Origin: Terrimonas_B sp041743125
GTDB taxonomy: Bacteria; Bacteroidota; Bacteroidia; Chitinophagales; Chitinophagaceae
Reading direction: 5' to 3'
Assembly (NCBI GenBank): GCA_041743125.1
Contig: JBGTNK010000004.1
Location: forward strand, 14,046-78,045
Length of the DNA: 64,000 bases
Both the position numbers and the translations under genes were made by a program. Positions 1 to 7,862 of this stretch are shown in pieces. The stretch's first letter is position 1. Each line of letters begins with the position of its first letter. A model generated the notes under the pieces. That model was not told the origin of the DNA, ran no database searches, and saw only the letters and a program-made list of their open reading frames with translations.

Positions 1-1
1 A

Positions 2-355
2 ATGAAAAAGCTTGAAAGTTATTTTGATGTTGTACTGGATGCTGTTTCAGGAAATCACGATTACGAAATATACCTGAAACTTTTGGGTGTGCAGGGCAAA
101 TTGCTGGTGGTTGGGTTACCGGCCGAAGATCCGAAACTAAATCCTTTTGAATTAATTAAAAACAGGCGGTGCATCATCGGTTCTATGATCGGAGGTACCA
201 AAGAAACACAGGAGATGCTTGATTTCTGCGCAGAAAAAAATATTGTTGCCGACGTAGAAGTTATTCCTATGCATTATATCAACGAAGCATATGAACGAAT
301 GATTAAAAATGATGTGAAGTACCGCTTTGTGATAGATATGGCGTCTCTAAAATGA
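2..355 (+). CDS. NAD(P)-dependent zinc alcohol dehydrogenase, C-terminal part
   Basis: This is the C-terminal ~117 residues of a medium-chain zinc alcohol dehydrogenase of the cinnamyl-alcohol-dehydrogenase type, which oxidises or reduces alcohols and aldehydes with NAD(P). The visible part is the end of the Rossmann cofactor domain: a DVVLDAVSG strand, then a GKLLVVGLP strand-turn, then a GSMIGG segment. The C-terminal return to the catalytic domain follows (EVIPMHYINEAYERM, then RFVIDM). The catalytic zinc ligands lie in the missing N-terminal half. The ATG at position 2 is probably an internal methionine, because family members have about 350 residues and this segment aligns only with their ends, so the gene begins outside the window. 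The next gene follows after 33 bases on the same strand. Confidence 0.85.
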   Translation: MKKLESYFDVVLDAVSGNHDYEIYLKLLGVQGKLLVVGLPAEDPKLNPFELIKNRRCIIGSMIGGTKETQEMLDFCAEKNIVADVEVIPMHYINEAYERMIKNDVKYRFVIDMASLK

Positions 356-388
356 TCGCCACAATTTTTCAAATTAAAAACTTAAGCT

Positions 389-1918
389 ATGCGATTGCTT
401 TTTATTTCTATTATGCTGGTAATGGGATCTTTTTTACAAGCTCAAAAATCAGTAGGAATTTTTTCTAACCATGCTGATATTGGTAACCCAAAAAAAACGG
501 GTGATGTAACATACAACAGCGATGATCAAACTTATAATTTGAAAGGAGCTGGCTACAATATTTGGTTTGGGCGGGATGAATTTCATTATGCTTATAATAA
601 AATAAAAGGCGACTTTATTCTGACAGGAAATTTTAAAATGGAAGGCAACGGAGTGGATCCGCACCGAAAAGTTGGATGGATGGTACGGGCCAGTGAAGGA
701 GAAGATGCCGCTCATATGACTGCAACCGTTCATGGTGATGGCATGATTGCCTTGCAATGGCGGCGGATGCGGGGTGCACATATGAGAGACCCGCAGGATG
801 AGATTTTTACAAAGAAAACCGCAACAGAGATTATACAATTAGAACGTACAGGTAAAACTTTTATCATGCGGGTGGCCCATCCCGGGGAGCCCTTACAGGA
901 AATAGGAAGAACCGATGCAATTGAAATGCCTGATGAAGCCCTGGCCGGAATTTTTATTGCCAGTCATAATGCTGAAGTATTAGAGGAAGGGGTGGCCTGG
1001 AATGTACGAATTGAACAAACCGTTCCTGATACCCATAATGGATACCGCGATGGAATATTAGGCAGCAGGATGGAAATTATAAATGTGTTTGACGGAAAAA
1101 GAAAAATAATTCATGAGGACAAGGGAAGGTTTGAGGCACCCAACTGGATGGCCGATAGAAAAAAATTGCTTTTCAACCAGGGTGGAAGTATTTACACCAT
1201 CCCGGTTAGCGGCGGAACTCCAGAAATGCTGAATACCGGTAACGCTAAAAGAAATAATAATGACCATGTGATTTCCTTCGACGGAAAATGGCTGGCCATT
1301 TCATCTCATCGCGATGGTATGCCAGGGGGTGGAAGTACCATTTATTATTTACCTATAACCGGAGGAGAACCTAAAATAGTTACTGACAGTACTCCTTCCT
1401 ACCTGCATGGGTGGAGCCCCAATGGTAAGGAAGTTGTTTACACAGCACAGCGTATAAGTAAGAGCCCCGTATATAACATTTATAAAAAACCAATAAACGG
1501 AGGTGCTGAAATTCAGATTACAAACCTTACGAAAGGGTTAGCTGATGGCCCGGAATATTCACCTGATGGCAAGTATATTTATTATAATAGTACTGTCAGC
1601 GGTTCCATGCAATTGTGGCGTATGAAACCGGACGGAAGTTCCCAGGAACAATTGACATTTGATGAGTACAATAATTGGTTTGCTCATCCATCTCCTGATA
1701 ATAAATGGATCGCTTTTATTTCTTTTCCAAATCACATAGATCCCACAGATCATCCATTTTATAAAAGAGTGATGTTGCGAATGATGCCTGTAAGTGGCGG
1801 GGCGCCGCGGGTTATTGCTTACCTGTATGGAGGCCAGGGTACTATCAACACACCCTCCTGGAGTCCTGATAGTAAGCATCTGGCCTTTGTTAGCAATAGC
1901 GGTCCCATCAGCAAATAA
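389..1918 (+). CDS. Secreted TolB/PD40 beta-propeller protein
   Basis: This 509-residue protein begins with a signal peptide (about residues 1-18, ending near FLQAQ). Residues ~25-215 look like a concanavalin/LamG-type beta-sandwich similar to DUF1349 domains, with segments such as KVGWMVRAS and MIALQWRR. Residues ~220-505 are a beta-propeller built from PD40/WD40-like TolB repeats, seen as SPNGKEVVYTA, SPDGKYIYYNS and SPDSKHLAFVS. Bacteroidota proteins of this architecture are called TolB-like, but there is no evidence for a Tol-Pal role. The propeller probably binds a ligand or a partner in the periplasm or on the surface. It lies directly upstream of two secreted hydrolases (GH5, GH26) on the same strand, so a role in handling mannan or another glycan is a reasonable inference. 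No catalytic residues were recognised. Confidence 0.75.
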   Translation: MRLLFISIMLVMGSFLQAQKSVGIFSNHADIGNPKKTGDVTYNSDDQTYNLKGAGYNIWFGRDEFHYAYNKIKGDFILTGNFKMEGNGVDPHRKVGWMVRASEGEDAAHMTATVHGDGMIALQWRRMRGAHMRDPQDEIFTKKTATEIIQLERTGKTFIMRVAHPGEPLQEIGRTDAIEMPDEALAGIFIASHNAEVLEEGVAWNVRIEQTVPDTHNGYRDGILGSRMEIINVFDGKRKIIHEDKGRFEAPNWMADRKKLLFNQGGSIYTIPVSGGTPEMLNTGNAKRNNNDHVISFDGKWLAISSHRDGMPGGGSTIYYLPITGGEPKIVTDSTPSYLHGWSPNGKEVVYTAQRISKSPVYNIYKKPINGGAEIQITNLTKGLADGPEYSPDGKYIYYNSTVSGSMQLWRMKPDGSSQEQLTFDEYNNWFAHPSPDNKWIAFISFPNHIDPTDHPFYKRVMLRMMPVSGGAPRVIAYLYGGQGTINTPSWSPDSKHLAFVSNSGPISK

Positions 1919-2000
1919 ATAAAGCATGATGGTATTGTAAAAATAATTTGGCGATTCCTGGTTGATATTATTATCTAAATAATTAAAACATTCAATTGAA

Positions 2001-3002
2001 ATGAAGATTTATTTTTTATTCCTGGTTTTATTTCCTTTCGGTGGTACTAGCGGATTCTCCCAACTTTCAAGGATCAGTGTAAAAGAAAACAAGTTTATAA
2101 ATGAGAGGGGAGAAACTATGGTCTTCCGGGGACTCAATACCAGTGACCCGGATAAACTTTCAACTCAAGGCCATTGGAATAAGGAATATTTTGCCGAAGT
2201 AAAAAATTGGGGTGCCAATATAGTCCGGTTTCCTGTACACCCAACCGCCTGGAGAAAACGTGGACAGGAGGAGTATCTGAAAATACTGGACCAGGGAGTA
2301 GCACTTGCAAAGGAACAGGGTTTATATGTCATTATTGACTGGCATAGCATAGGCAACCTTAAATCTCATCTCTACCAGTCCCAGATGTATGAAACAACGC
2401 AGAAGGAAACTTTCGAATTCTGGCGTACCATGGCTCAGCATTATAAGGATGAAAGCACAGTTGCTTTCTTTGAACTTTTCAATGAACCCACAGTTTATAA
2501 CGGCCAGTTAGGTATTTGTACATGGGCCGATTGGAAAGAATTAATGGAAGAAGCCATTACCATCATCAGGGCGCATGGCTGCCAGGCCGTTCCTCTTGTT
2601 GCCGGCTTTAACTGGGCCTATGACCTCACCGAGATTGCGGCCAACCCAATCAACAAAGAAGGAATAGGATATGTCAGCCATCCCTACCCCATGAAAAGAA
2701 GTAAACCCTGGGAAGCGCAATGGACAAAGGATTGGGGCTATGTAGCAGATAAATATCCATTAATTCTTACAGAGATTGGATTCAGCGGAGCCGATGATCC
2801 CGGTGCTCACGTACCAGTTATCAGCGATGAAAGTTATGGAGATGCGATTACAAAATACACAGCAGAAAAAGGGATCTCTTATGTGGTTTGGGTATTTGAC
2901 CAGCAATGGGCTCCCCGGCTTTTTACGGATTGGAAATTTACTCCTTCAAGGCAAGGGCGATATTTTAAAAATGCACTGCAGAGATCAAACCAACCAAAGT
3001 AA
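2001..3002 (+). CDS. Secreted glycoside hydrolase family 5 (mannanase/cellulase type)
   Basis: A 333-residue glycoside hydrolase of family 5, a retaining endo-glycanase with a TIM barrel. A signal peptide covers residues 1-20. The GH5 core follows: RGLNTSDP on the first strand, NIVRFPVHP, then VIIDWHS. The acid/base glutamate is E162 in FELFNEP, and the nucleophile is E258 in LILTEIGF. A conserved aromatic subsite segment (SYVVWVFD) comes near the end. Family 5 includes beta-mannanases and endoglucanases, and sequence alone does not fix the substrate. The GH26 gene that follows makes beta-mannan the best guess. The gap to GH26 (~160 bases) holds a decayed esterase fragment, so these were probably once three consecutive genes. 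Confidence 0.88.
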   Translation: MKIYFLFLVLFPFGGTSGFSQLSRISVKENKFINERGETMVFRGLNTSDPDKLSTQGHWNKEYFAEVKNWGANIVRFPVHPTAWRKRGQEEYLKILDQGVALAKEQGLYVIIDWHSIGNLKSHLYQSQMYETTQKETFEFWRTMAQHYKDESTVAFFELFNEPTVYNGQLGICTWADWKELMEEAITIIRAHGCQAVPLVAGFNWAYDLTEIAANPINKEGIGYVSHPYPMKRSKPWEAQWTKDWGYVADKYPLILTEIGFSGADDPGAHVPVISDESYGDAITKYTAEKGISYVVWVFDQQWAPRLFTDWKFTPSRQGRYFKNALQRSNQPK

Positions 3003-3009
3003 TTACCGA

Positions 3010-3150
3010 AAAGTAAACGTAAGAACGGAAGTACATCTTTATGCCAAGGGAAAACATGCATTTAATATGGTAAGCGATCCTCCCTGAAATCAATTAATAC
3101 CTGGCCAAATAGAATGGCTGATTGAATAACTGATAATGAGTATTTAAACA
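3010..3150 (+). pseudogene. Remnant of an alpha/beta-hydrolase acetyl esterase (C-terminus only)
   Basis: This stretch carries no intact gene but translates into the C-terminal signature of Bacteroidota xylan/mannan acetyl esterases of the dienelactone-hydrolase type. Frame one, from about 3010, reads KVNVRTEVHLYAKGKHAFNM and stops at 3085; it includes the GxHxF-like region that holds the catalytic histidine in this family. A different frame from 3081 continues with SLKSINTWPNRMAD and meets TGA at 3123, exactly where the family has the tryptophan of its ADWL motif. One frameshift and one W-to-stop change therefore explain the break. The rest of the gene, including the nucleophilic serine, is absent. 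Family membership is recalled from known sequences and was not searched. Confidence 0.68.
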
Positions 3151-3161
3151 AAAATAGTATT

Positions 3162-4292
3162 ATGAAAAAATATCTGGTAACTCTTGCATTGACCATTTTG
3201 GTCTCTATTTCTTTTTCTCAGAAAGCAGGCAGGAAGCTCGTTGATGCAAAAGCTACCAATGAAACAAAAGCTCTTTTTCATAACCTGGGAAAGCTTTCAG
3301 AAAATAAGATCCTTTTTGGTCATCAGCACGCAACAGAATATGGCCATGGCTGGGTTGGCGATGCTGACAGGTCGGATGTAAAATCGGTAACGGGATCTCA
3401 CCCTGCTGTTATTGGAGTTGATTTTAGCGGCTTATATGGCGGACCCGATAATGTGATTGAAAAATCTATGAATTCCCTGAAGAAAACAATGGCTGATACT
3501 TATGACAGAGGTGGTGTGATTACAGCAGCATGGCATTTTAGTAACCCGGTGTCCAAAACAAATTTTTACTGGAATGATTCAACGGCAGCCCGGGCTGTTA
3601 AAAATATTATACCCGGTGGATCACACAACGAAAAATATAAAGCTATTTTATCTGCTATTTCACAACTGGCTAAAACCACAAAAGGTAAAGACGGGAAAGC
3701 TGTTCCTATTATTTTCAGGCCTTATCATGAATTTGATGGTGATTGGTTTTGGTGGGGAAAATCACATTGTACCCGGGATGAATTCATTTCGTTATGGCGA
3801 TTTACTGTCTCCTACTTAAGAGATAGTTTAGGAGTACATAATTTTATTTATGCCTTTTCTCCTGATAATAAATTTAGATCAGAGGCGGAATTCCTGGAGC
3901 GATATCCCGGTGATGAATGGGTTGATATGGTAGGAATGGATAACTATGGTGATTTTGGACGGAATGGTAAATATGACCTGGAGGCTGGCTATAATAAATT
4001 AAAGATCGTTTCAGACTATGCTCAAAAAGCTGGCAAAGTGGCCGCCTTTACCGAGACCGGTCTTGAATCTATTCAGGATACAGACTGGTGGACGAATTCT
4101 TTATTAAAAACCCTGCAGAAAGGCGGTTTGAAATTATCTTATGTTTTGGTTTGGCGAAATGATGTTAGAAGCCCCACGCATTATTATGCTCCCTATCCCG
4201 GCCAGGCAAGCGAAGCGGATTTTTTGAAATTCTATAATGACCCCTTTACTTTGTTTGAAAAAGACCTGCGCACTATTTATAAAATTCGATAG
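3162..4292 (+). CDS. Secreted glycoside hydrolase family 26 (beta-mannanase type)
   Basis: A 376-residue family 26 glycoside hydrolase, most of which are endo-beta-1,4-mannanases. A signal peptide spans residues 1-20 (cleavage near SISFSQ). The domain begins with a KILFGHQHA motif typical of GH26. The acid/base is E190 in the IIFRPYHEFDG motif and the nucleophile is E298 in AAFTETG. Tryptophans following the acid/base (WFWWG) would line the mannose subsites. The length matches a single catalytic domain with no binding module. It is probably secreted to the periplasm; no lipobox is seen. Together with the GH5 upstream it forms a small mannan-degrading unit, although no SusC/SusD pair for it lies in the window. 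Confidence 0.92.
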   Translation: MKKYLVTLALTILVSISFSQKAGRKLVDAKATNETKALFHNLGKLSENKILFGHQHATEYGHGWVGDADRSDVKSVTGSHPAVIGVDFSGLYGGPDNVIEKSMNSLKKTMADTYDRGGVITAAWHFSNPVSKTNFYWNDSTAARAVKNIIPGGSHNEKYKAILSAISQLAKTTKGKDGKAVPIIFRPYHEFDGDWFWWGKSHCTRDEFISLWRFTVSYLRDSLGVHNFIYAFSPDNKFRSEAEFLERYPGDEWVDMVGMDNYGDFGRNGKYDLEAGYNKLKIVSDYAQKAGKVAAFTETGLESIQDTDWWTNSLLKTLQKGGLKLSYVLVWRNDVRSPTHYYAPYPGQASEADFLKFYNDPFTLFEKDLRTIYKIR

Positions 4293-4485
4293 TATACAAA
4301 TGGAGGTTGAATTCACCCATATCAGGATTACAACTTAAAGTACCGTTATCTTACCTTATTCAAGAGGTAAACTTTCTATTATTTAGCAGGGGGGATACAC
4401 TTTTTTTTAAAGGAAGATTTCACCCGTGAATTATCCTTTTTTTTTAATATCAAAAAGGGTATCATTGTTAAACAATCTGATAATT

Positions 4486-4611
4486 ATGAAGATCAAACAT
4501 TTATTTTGGGCAATGATTCTGATTATTACCTTACAAGCATGCCACAGGGCTATGACACCTTTTGAGGCCGCCAATCATCCAAGAGGAAAGAAGTGCCGGA
4601 ATATCAGGTAA
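4486..4611 (+). CDS. Small lipoprotein, 41 aa
   Basis: A 41-residue ORF starting at an ATG preceded by A/T-rich sequence. It has a short positive N-terminus, a hydrophobic stretch and a lipobox LQAC (cysteine at about residue 18), followed by a short basic tail with the segment AANHPRGKKCRNIR. Tiny lipoproteins with a similar tail occur widely in Bacteroidota, and their function is unknown. A longer reading from 4426 exists, but the lipoprotein signal sits correctly only with the 4486 start. The stop at 4611 lies three bases from the stop of the convergent gene on the other strand. Confidence 0.6.
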   Translation: MKIKHLFWAMILIITLQACHRAMTPFEAANHPRGKKCRNIR

Positions 4612-4614
4612 ACA

Positions 4615-4761
4615 TTATTCCTGTCCAAAAAGGTTTCCCACTGCACCTTCCAGCATAGGAAATTTTTCCACGACAAAGTTTTTTATAGTAGCGATGGCTT
4701 TCTTAGCCTGTTCGTCGGTAAGACCGGCTTCTGTCTTTAATTTTTCTATTAATTCATCCAT
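4615..4761 (-). CDS. Small conserved helical protein, 48 aa
   Basis: This 48-residue minus-strand ORF is short enough to be missed by ORF cut-offs. It starts MDELIEKLKTEAGLTDEQA and contains the segment KNFVVEKFPML, ending in a glycine-rich GAVGNLFG tail. The pattern of two amphipathic helices followed by a glycine-rich end resembles small Bacteroidota proteins often annotated as DUF2267/DUF2780-like hypotheticals. The frame is clean from the ATG at 4761 to TAA at 4615, and its composition is protein-like. It lies downstream of clpX's terminus on the opposite side and is convergent with the small lipoprotein. No function can be assigned. Confidence 0.6.
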   Translation of the reverse strand: MDELIEKLKTEAGLTDEQAKKAIATIKNFVVEKFPMLEGAVGNLFGQE

Positions 4762-4850
4762 GTTTTACAGGAGGTTAATTAGTTTTAAATGGAAAAGGTT
4801 TCATCATGAGCAAGGCAAATGAATGAAACCATTATTTTTAGTGAAACTTA

Positions 4851-6098
4851 TCAGGCTACTTTTAGCAAACTTAATTTGCTCTTGTCAAATTTTCTTTTAG
4901 CATATTCCAGGTCAAGAGTAAAGTGTGACTCCCTGGAAGAAGGAAGCTCAAACATGGCATCAGTTAATATACTTTCACAAATACTTCTGAGGCCCCTTGC
5001 CCCTAATTTATAATCCATGGCTTTTTCCACCATGAAATTCAGCACATCTTCTTCAATTTTTAATTTGATGCCTTCCAATTCAAACAACTTTGTGTATTGT
5101 TTGATCAAAGCATTTTTAGGCTGCGTCAATATAGACCGGAGTGTAACAGCATCCAGCGGATCCAGGTGGGTCGCAACCGGTAGCCTGCCCAGCAATTCAG
5201 GAATCAACCCAAACGCTCTCAGATCCTGGGCATTGACATATCTCAGCAGATTTTTCTTCATGCTTTCCTGCTGATCCTTGTCTACATTAAAGCCGATAGT
5301 ATTTGTTTGTACACGCCTGGCGATGATCTTGTCAATTCCTCCAAAAGCGCCACCACATATAAAAAGTATATTTTGTGTATTGATCTTAATAAGCTTTTGT
5401 TCCGGATGTTTTCGTCCTCCTTGCGGTGGCACCAATACGTCGGTTCCTTCCAGTAATTTCAACATGCCCTGTTGCACTCCTTCACCGCTCACGTCACGTG
5501 TAATAGATGGGTTGTCACCTTTCCTCGCTATCTTATCTATTTCATCTATATATACAATACCTCTTTCTGCAGCAGCCACATCATAATTACATACTTGTAA
5601 TAACCTGGTTAAAATGCTTTCCACATCTTCACCAACATACCCTGCTTCAGTAAATACAGTAGCATCGACAATGGCGAAGGGAACATTTAGCATCCTGGCA
5701 ATACTTTTAGCTAGTAAAGTTTTTCCGGTGCCGGTTTCGCCAACCATTATGATATTGCTCTTTTCAATTTCAACTTCATTACCACCCACCGTATCAATGC
5801 CCTTTTGTTGTAATCGCTTGTAATGATTATAAACGGCCACAGCCAAAACTTTTTTAGCTTCATCCTGTCCTATAACATAGTCATCAAGAAATTTTTTTAC
5901 TTCAATAGGTTTTTTTATTGTAAGCTTAAACGAGGATGAGGAATTCTTTTCGTCTTTTACCATCAATTCCTGCTCTATAATTTCCCGTGCATGTTCAACA
6001 CAATTCTCGCAAATATGTCCTTCCTGACCTGCAATCAGGATCTTGACCTCATCGCGGCTTCTACCACAAAACGAACAATGTAAAATATTTTTAGCCAT
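4851..6098 (-). CDS. clpX: ATP-dependent Clp protease ATP-binding subunit ClpX
   Basis: ClpX is the AAA+ unfoldase that recognises tagged proteins and threads them into ClpP. The 415-residue protein has the N-terminal zinc-binding domain with four cysteines (C8, C11, C30, C33). The AAA+ module has Walker A GETGTGKT at 120-127 and Walker B IVYIDEIDKI. The RKH substrate loop (GGRKHPEQ), the sensor segment LGRLPV and the C-terminal AAA+ lid (GARGLRSI) are also present. Length and motifs are complete. It is the third gene in a minus-strand series after two clpP genes, 118 bases downstream of the nearer one, with a possible promoter of its own in the gap. Confidence 0.98.
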   Translation of the reverse strand: MAKNILHCSFCGRSRDEVKILIAGQEGHICENCVEHAREIIEQELMVKDEKNSSSSFKLTIKKPIEVKKFLDDYVIGQDEAKKVLAVAVYNHYKRLQQKGIDTVGGNEVEIEKSNIIMVGETGTGKTLLAKSIARMLNVPFAIVDATVFTEAGYVGEDVESILTRLLQVCNYDVAAAERGIVYIDEIDKIARKGDNPSITRDVSGEGVQQGMLKLLEGTDVLVPPQGGRKHPEQKLIKINTQNILFICGGAFGGIDKIIARRVQTNTIGFNVDKDQQESMKKNLLRYVNAQDLRAFGLIPELLGRLPVATHLDPLDAVTLRSILTQPKNALIKQYTKLFELEGIKLKIEEDVLNFMVEKAMDYKLGARGLRSICESILTDAMFELPSSRESHFTLDLEYAKRKFDKSKLSLLKVA

Positions 6099-6143
6099 GA
6101 TTTTATCCCCTGGAATAGTACGTAAATTTTAATAAATAAGATA

Positions 6144-6151
6144 CAAAAATA
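6144..6151 (-). promoter_or_regulatory. Possible -7 promoter element of clpX
   Basis: On the minus strand this reads TATTTTTG, matching the Bacteroidota -7 consensus TAnnTTTG, about 45 bases upstream of the clpX start. A TTTG at 6166-6169 is too close (14-base spacer) for a standard -33 box, so support is weak. Confidence 0.35.
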
Positions 6152-6216
6152 GAAAACCGTCCTGACAAAGACGATTTTCAATTAAATAGTCCGCTATATC
6201 GTTGGTAAGTAAAGTA

Positions 6217-6855
6217 TTATAACTTGGTAATAGTCTTATCTACTATGCCATAATCAATGGCTTCCTGCGCATCCATCCAATAATCACGGTCAAAATCCTT
6301 TAGAATTTGTTCTACAGATTTTCCGCAGTTTCCCGCTAATATTTTAGCCCCCATATCCTTCACCCGCTTGGTTTGCCGGGCTTGTATTTCAAGGTCTGTG
6401 CTCACGCCTCTGATATAACCTCCCAGAGAAGGCTGGTGTATCATTACTTCGCCACTCGGATAAATAAATCGTTTTCCTTTTTTACCACCGCTTAACAATA
6501 TACTTCCCATAGAAGCTGCCAGTCCCATGCAAATAGTACTTACCGGGCTTTTGATCATTTGCATCGTATCATACATAACCATTCCGCTGGTAACTACTCC
6601 ACCTGGGCTGTTTATATAAAACTTAATTTCTTCCCCTGGCTTATCTGCATCTAACAAAAGCATTTTACTTACAATGTCTTTTGCACTTTTATCGTCTACT
6701 ACCCCCCACAAATAAATACTTCTGCTCTCAAAGAAATATTTTTCTAATCTCTTACTAAACATCATGAGGTCTGATTTAGGCTGTTCCTCTTTTTCCTCTT
6801 CTTCCGGATCTTCGTCAGCTCTCCAGTTATTGTTGAAAAAATAATTGCGATTCAT
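6217..6855 (-). CDS. clpP: ClpP protease subunit, paralogue with acidic N-terminal extension
   Basis: A serine protease subunit of the Clp barrel, 212 residues. The catalytic triad is present: S115 in GLAASMGS, H140 in MIHQPS and D191 in FDRDYWM. The IGF-type handle and the YINSPGG oxyanion region (80-86) are also intact. Unlike its neighbour, it has an acidic N-terminal tail (residues ~12-28, rich in D and E) that replaces the usual propeptide. It sits between the second clpP (87 bases upstream) and clpX, which suggests co-transcription. Paired ClpP subunits can form mixed barrels in other bacteria. Whether these two do so is inference. Confidence 0.95.
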   Translation of the reverse strand: MNRNYFFNNNWRADEDPEEEEKEEQPKSDLMMFSKRLEKYFFESRSIYLWGVVDDKSAKDIVSKMLLLDADKPGEEIKFYINSPGGVVTSGMVMYDTMQMIKSPVSTICMGLAASMGSILLSGGKKGKRFIYPSGEVMIHQPSLGGYIRGVSTDLEIQARQTKRVKDMGAKILAGNCGKSVEQILKDFDRDYWMDAQEAIDYGIVDKTITKL

Positions 6856-6942
6856 ATTTTCGATAATTTTTGTTATTGGCTACCTGGAAGAATTACATTG
6901 ATATTATATGGATTTAACCCCGGCATTTGGGTCAGGGCCCTC

Positions 6943-7635
6943 TCAATCCTTTTTTTCTTTTCTCTGATTCACCAGCAATACTTCGTCAATCAACCCATAT
7001 TCTTTTGCTTCAATTGAAGTCATCCATTTATCCCTGTCAAAATCTCTCTCAATTTGTTCAACTGCTTTGCCTGTGTGATTATTAACTACTTCGTATAGTT
7101 CTTTTTTAAGCTTTCTGATTTCGTTTACAGTGATTTCAATATCACTTGCCTGGCCTCCTATTGCGCCACTGGGTTGATGCATCATAATGCGGGCATGTTT
7201 AAGGGCAGCTCTTTTCCCTTTAGTACCTGCACCTAGTAATACGCATGACATAGAGGCTGCCATGCCAATACAGATGGTTGCCACGTCCGGGCTTACGTAC
7301 TGCATCGTATCGTAAACGCCAAGTCCGGCATAAACACTACCGCCCGGGCTGTTAATATACATGTTGATGTCTCTTGTCCTGTCTGACGAATCAAGAAATA
7401 ATAATTGAGCAGTGATAATATTAGCTATTTCATCATTAACAGGATAACCAAGAAAAATAATTCTGTCCATCATCAAACGGCTGTAAACATCCATTACAGC
7501 AACGTTCATGGGTCGTTCTTCAATGATATTGGGTGTCATTGAAGTAACCAGGTGCGATGCATAGCTATGAAGCGTATTGCTTGAAAGCCCCCGGTGTTTA
7601 ACTGCATATTTTTCAAATTCTGAATTATAACTCAT
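6943..7635 (-). CDS. clpP: ClpP protease subunit, canonical paralogue
   Basis: A 230-residue ClpP with the triad S128 (GMAASMSC), H153 (MMHQPSGAIGG) and D202 (FDRDKWM). YINSPGGSVYAG forms the oxyanion strand. The GQASDIEI segment after the catalytic histidine matches the canonical housekeeping ClpP. The N-terminal ~35 residues may be a processed propeptide. It is upstream of the acidic ClpP paralogue and clpX on the same strand. Two complete clpP genes in one operon suggest either a hetero-oligomeric protease or paralogues with different substrates. Confidence 0.96.
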   Translation of the reverse strand: MSYNSEFEKYAVKHRGLSSNTLHSYASHLVTSMTPNIIEERPMNVAVMDVYSRLMMDRIIFLGYPVNDEIANIITAQLLFLDSSDRTRDINMYINSPGGSVYAGLGVYDTMQYVSPDVATICIGMAASMSCVLLGAGTKGKRAALKHARIMMHQPSGAIGGQASDIEITVNEIRKLKKELYEVVNNHTGKAVEQIERDFDRDKWMTSIEAKEYGLIDEVLLVNQRKEKKD

Positions 7636-7746
7636 AGATAAGAGAAGTTTGCTGGTGAATATGTATTTTCAAATTTGGTATGAATCTTCGCTAAAGATAA
7701 GTTCTGATGTTCAAATATCCTTCCAAATCAATAAAAAGCAAGTGTG

Positions 7747-7804
7747 ATGACAGGTTAGCATAATTGTGATGGTTGAATTGTCAAAACCTGTCATTCAAAG
7801 CAAA
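7747..7804. repeat. Inverted repeat between dnaJ and clpP
   Basis: Two 10-base arms, ATGACAGGTT at 7747-7756 and AACCTGTCAT at 7795-7804, are perfect reverse complements separated by 38 bases. They lie in the 227-base gap downstream of dnaJ and upstream of the first clpP. The arms could bind a regulator or pair in RNA. There is no T-run after either arm, so it is not a typical terminator. Confidence 0.5.
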
Positions 7805-7862
7805 AATTGTATTTGGATTTACAAAAAGATGCACCAGGTTGCTATGTATAAATCTAAAATAG

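Noticed and set aside
4819..5823. Several ORFs of 64-102 codons opposite clpX
   Set aside because: They are antisense shadows of a strongly conserved gene with no independent coding features.
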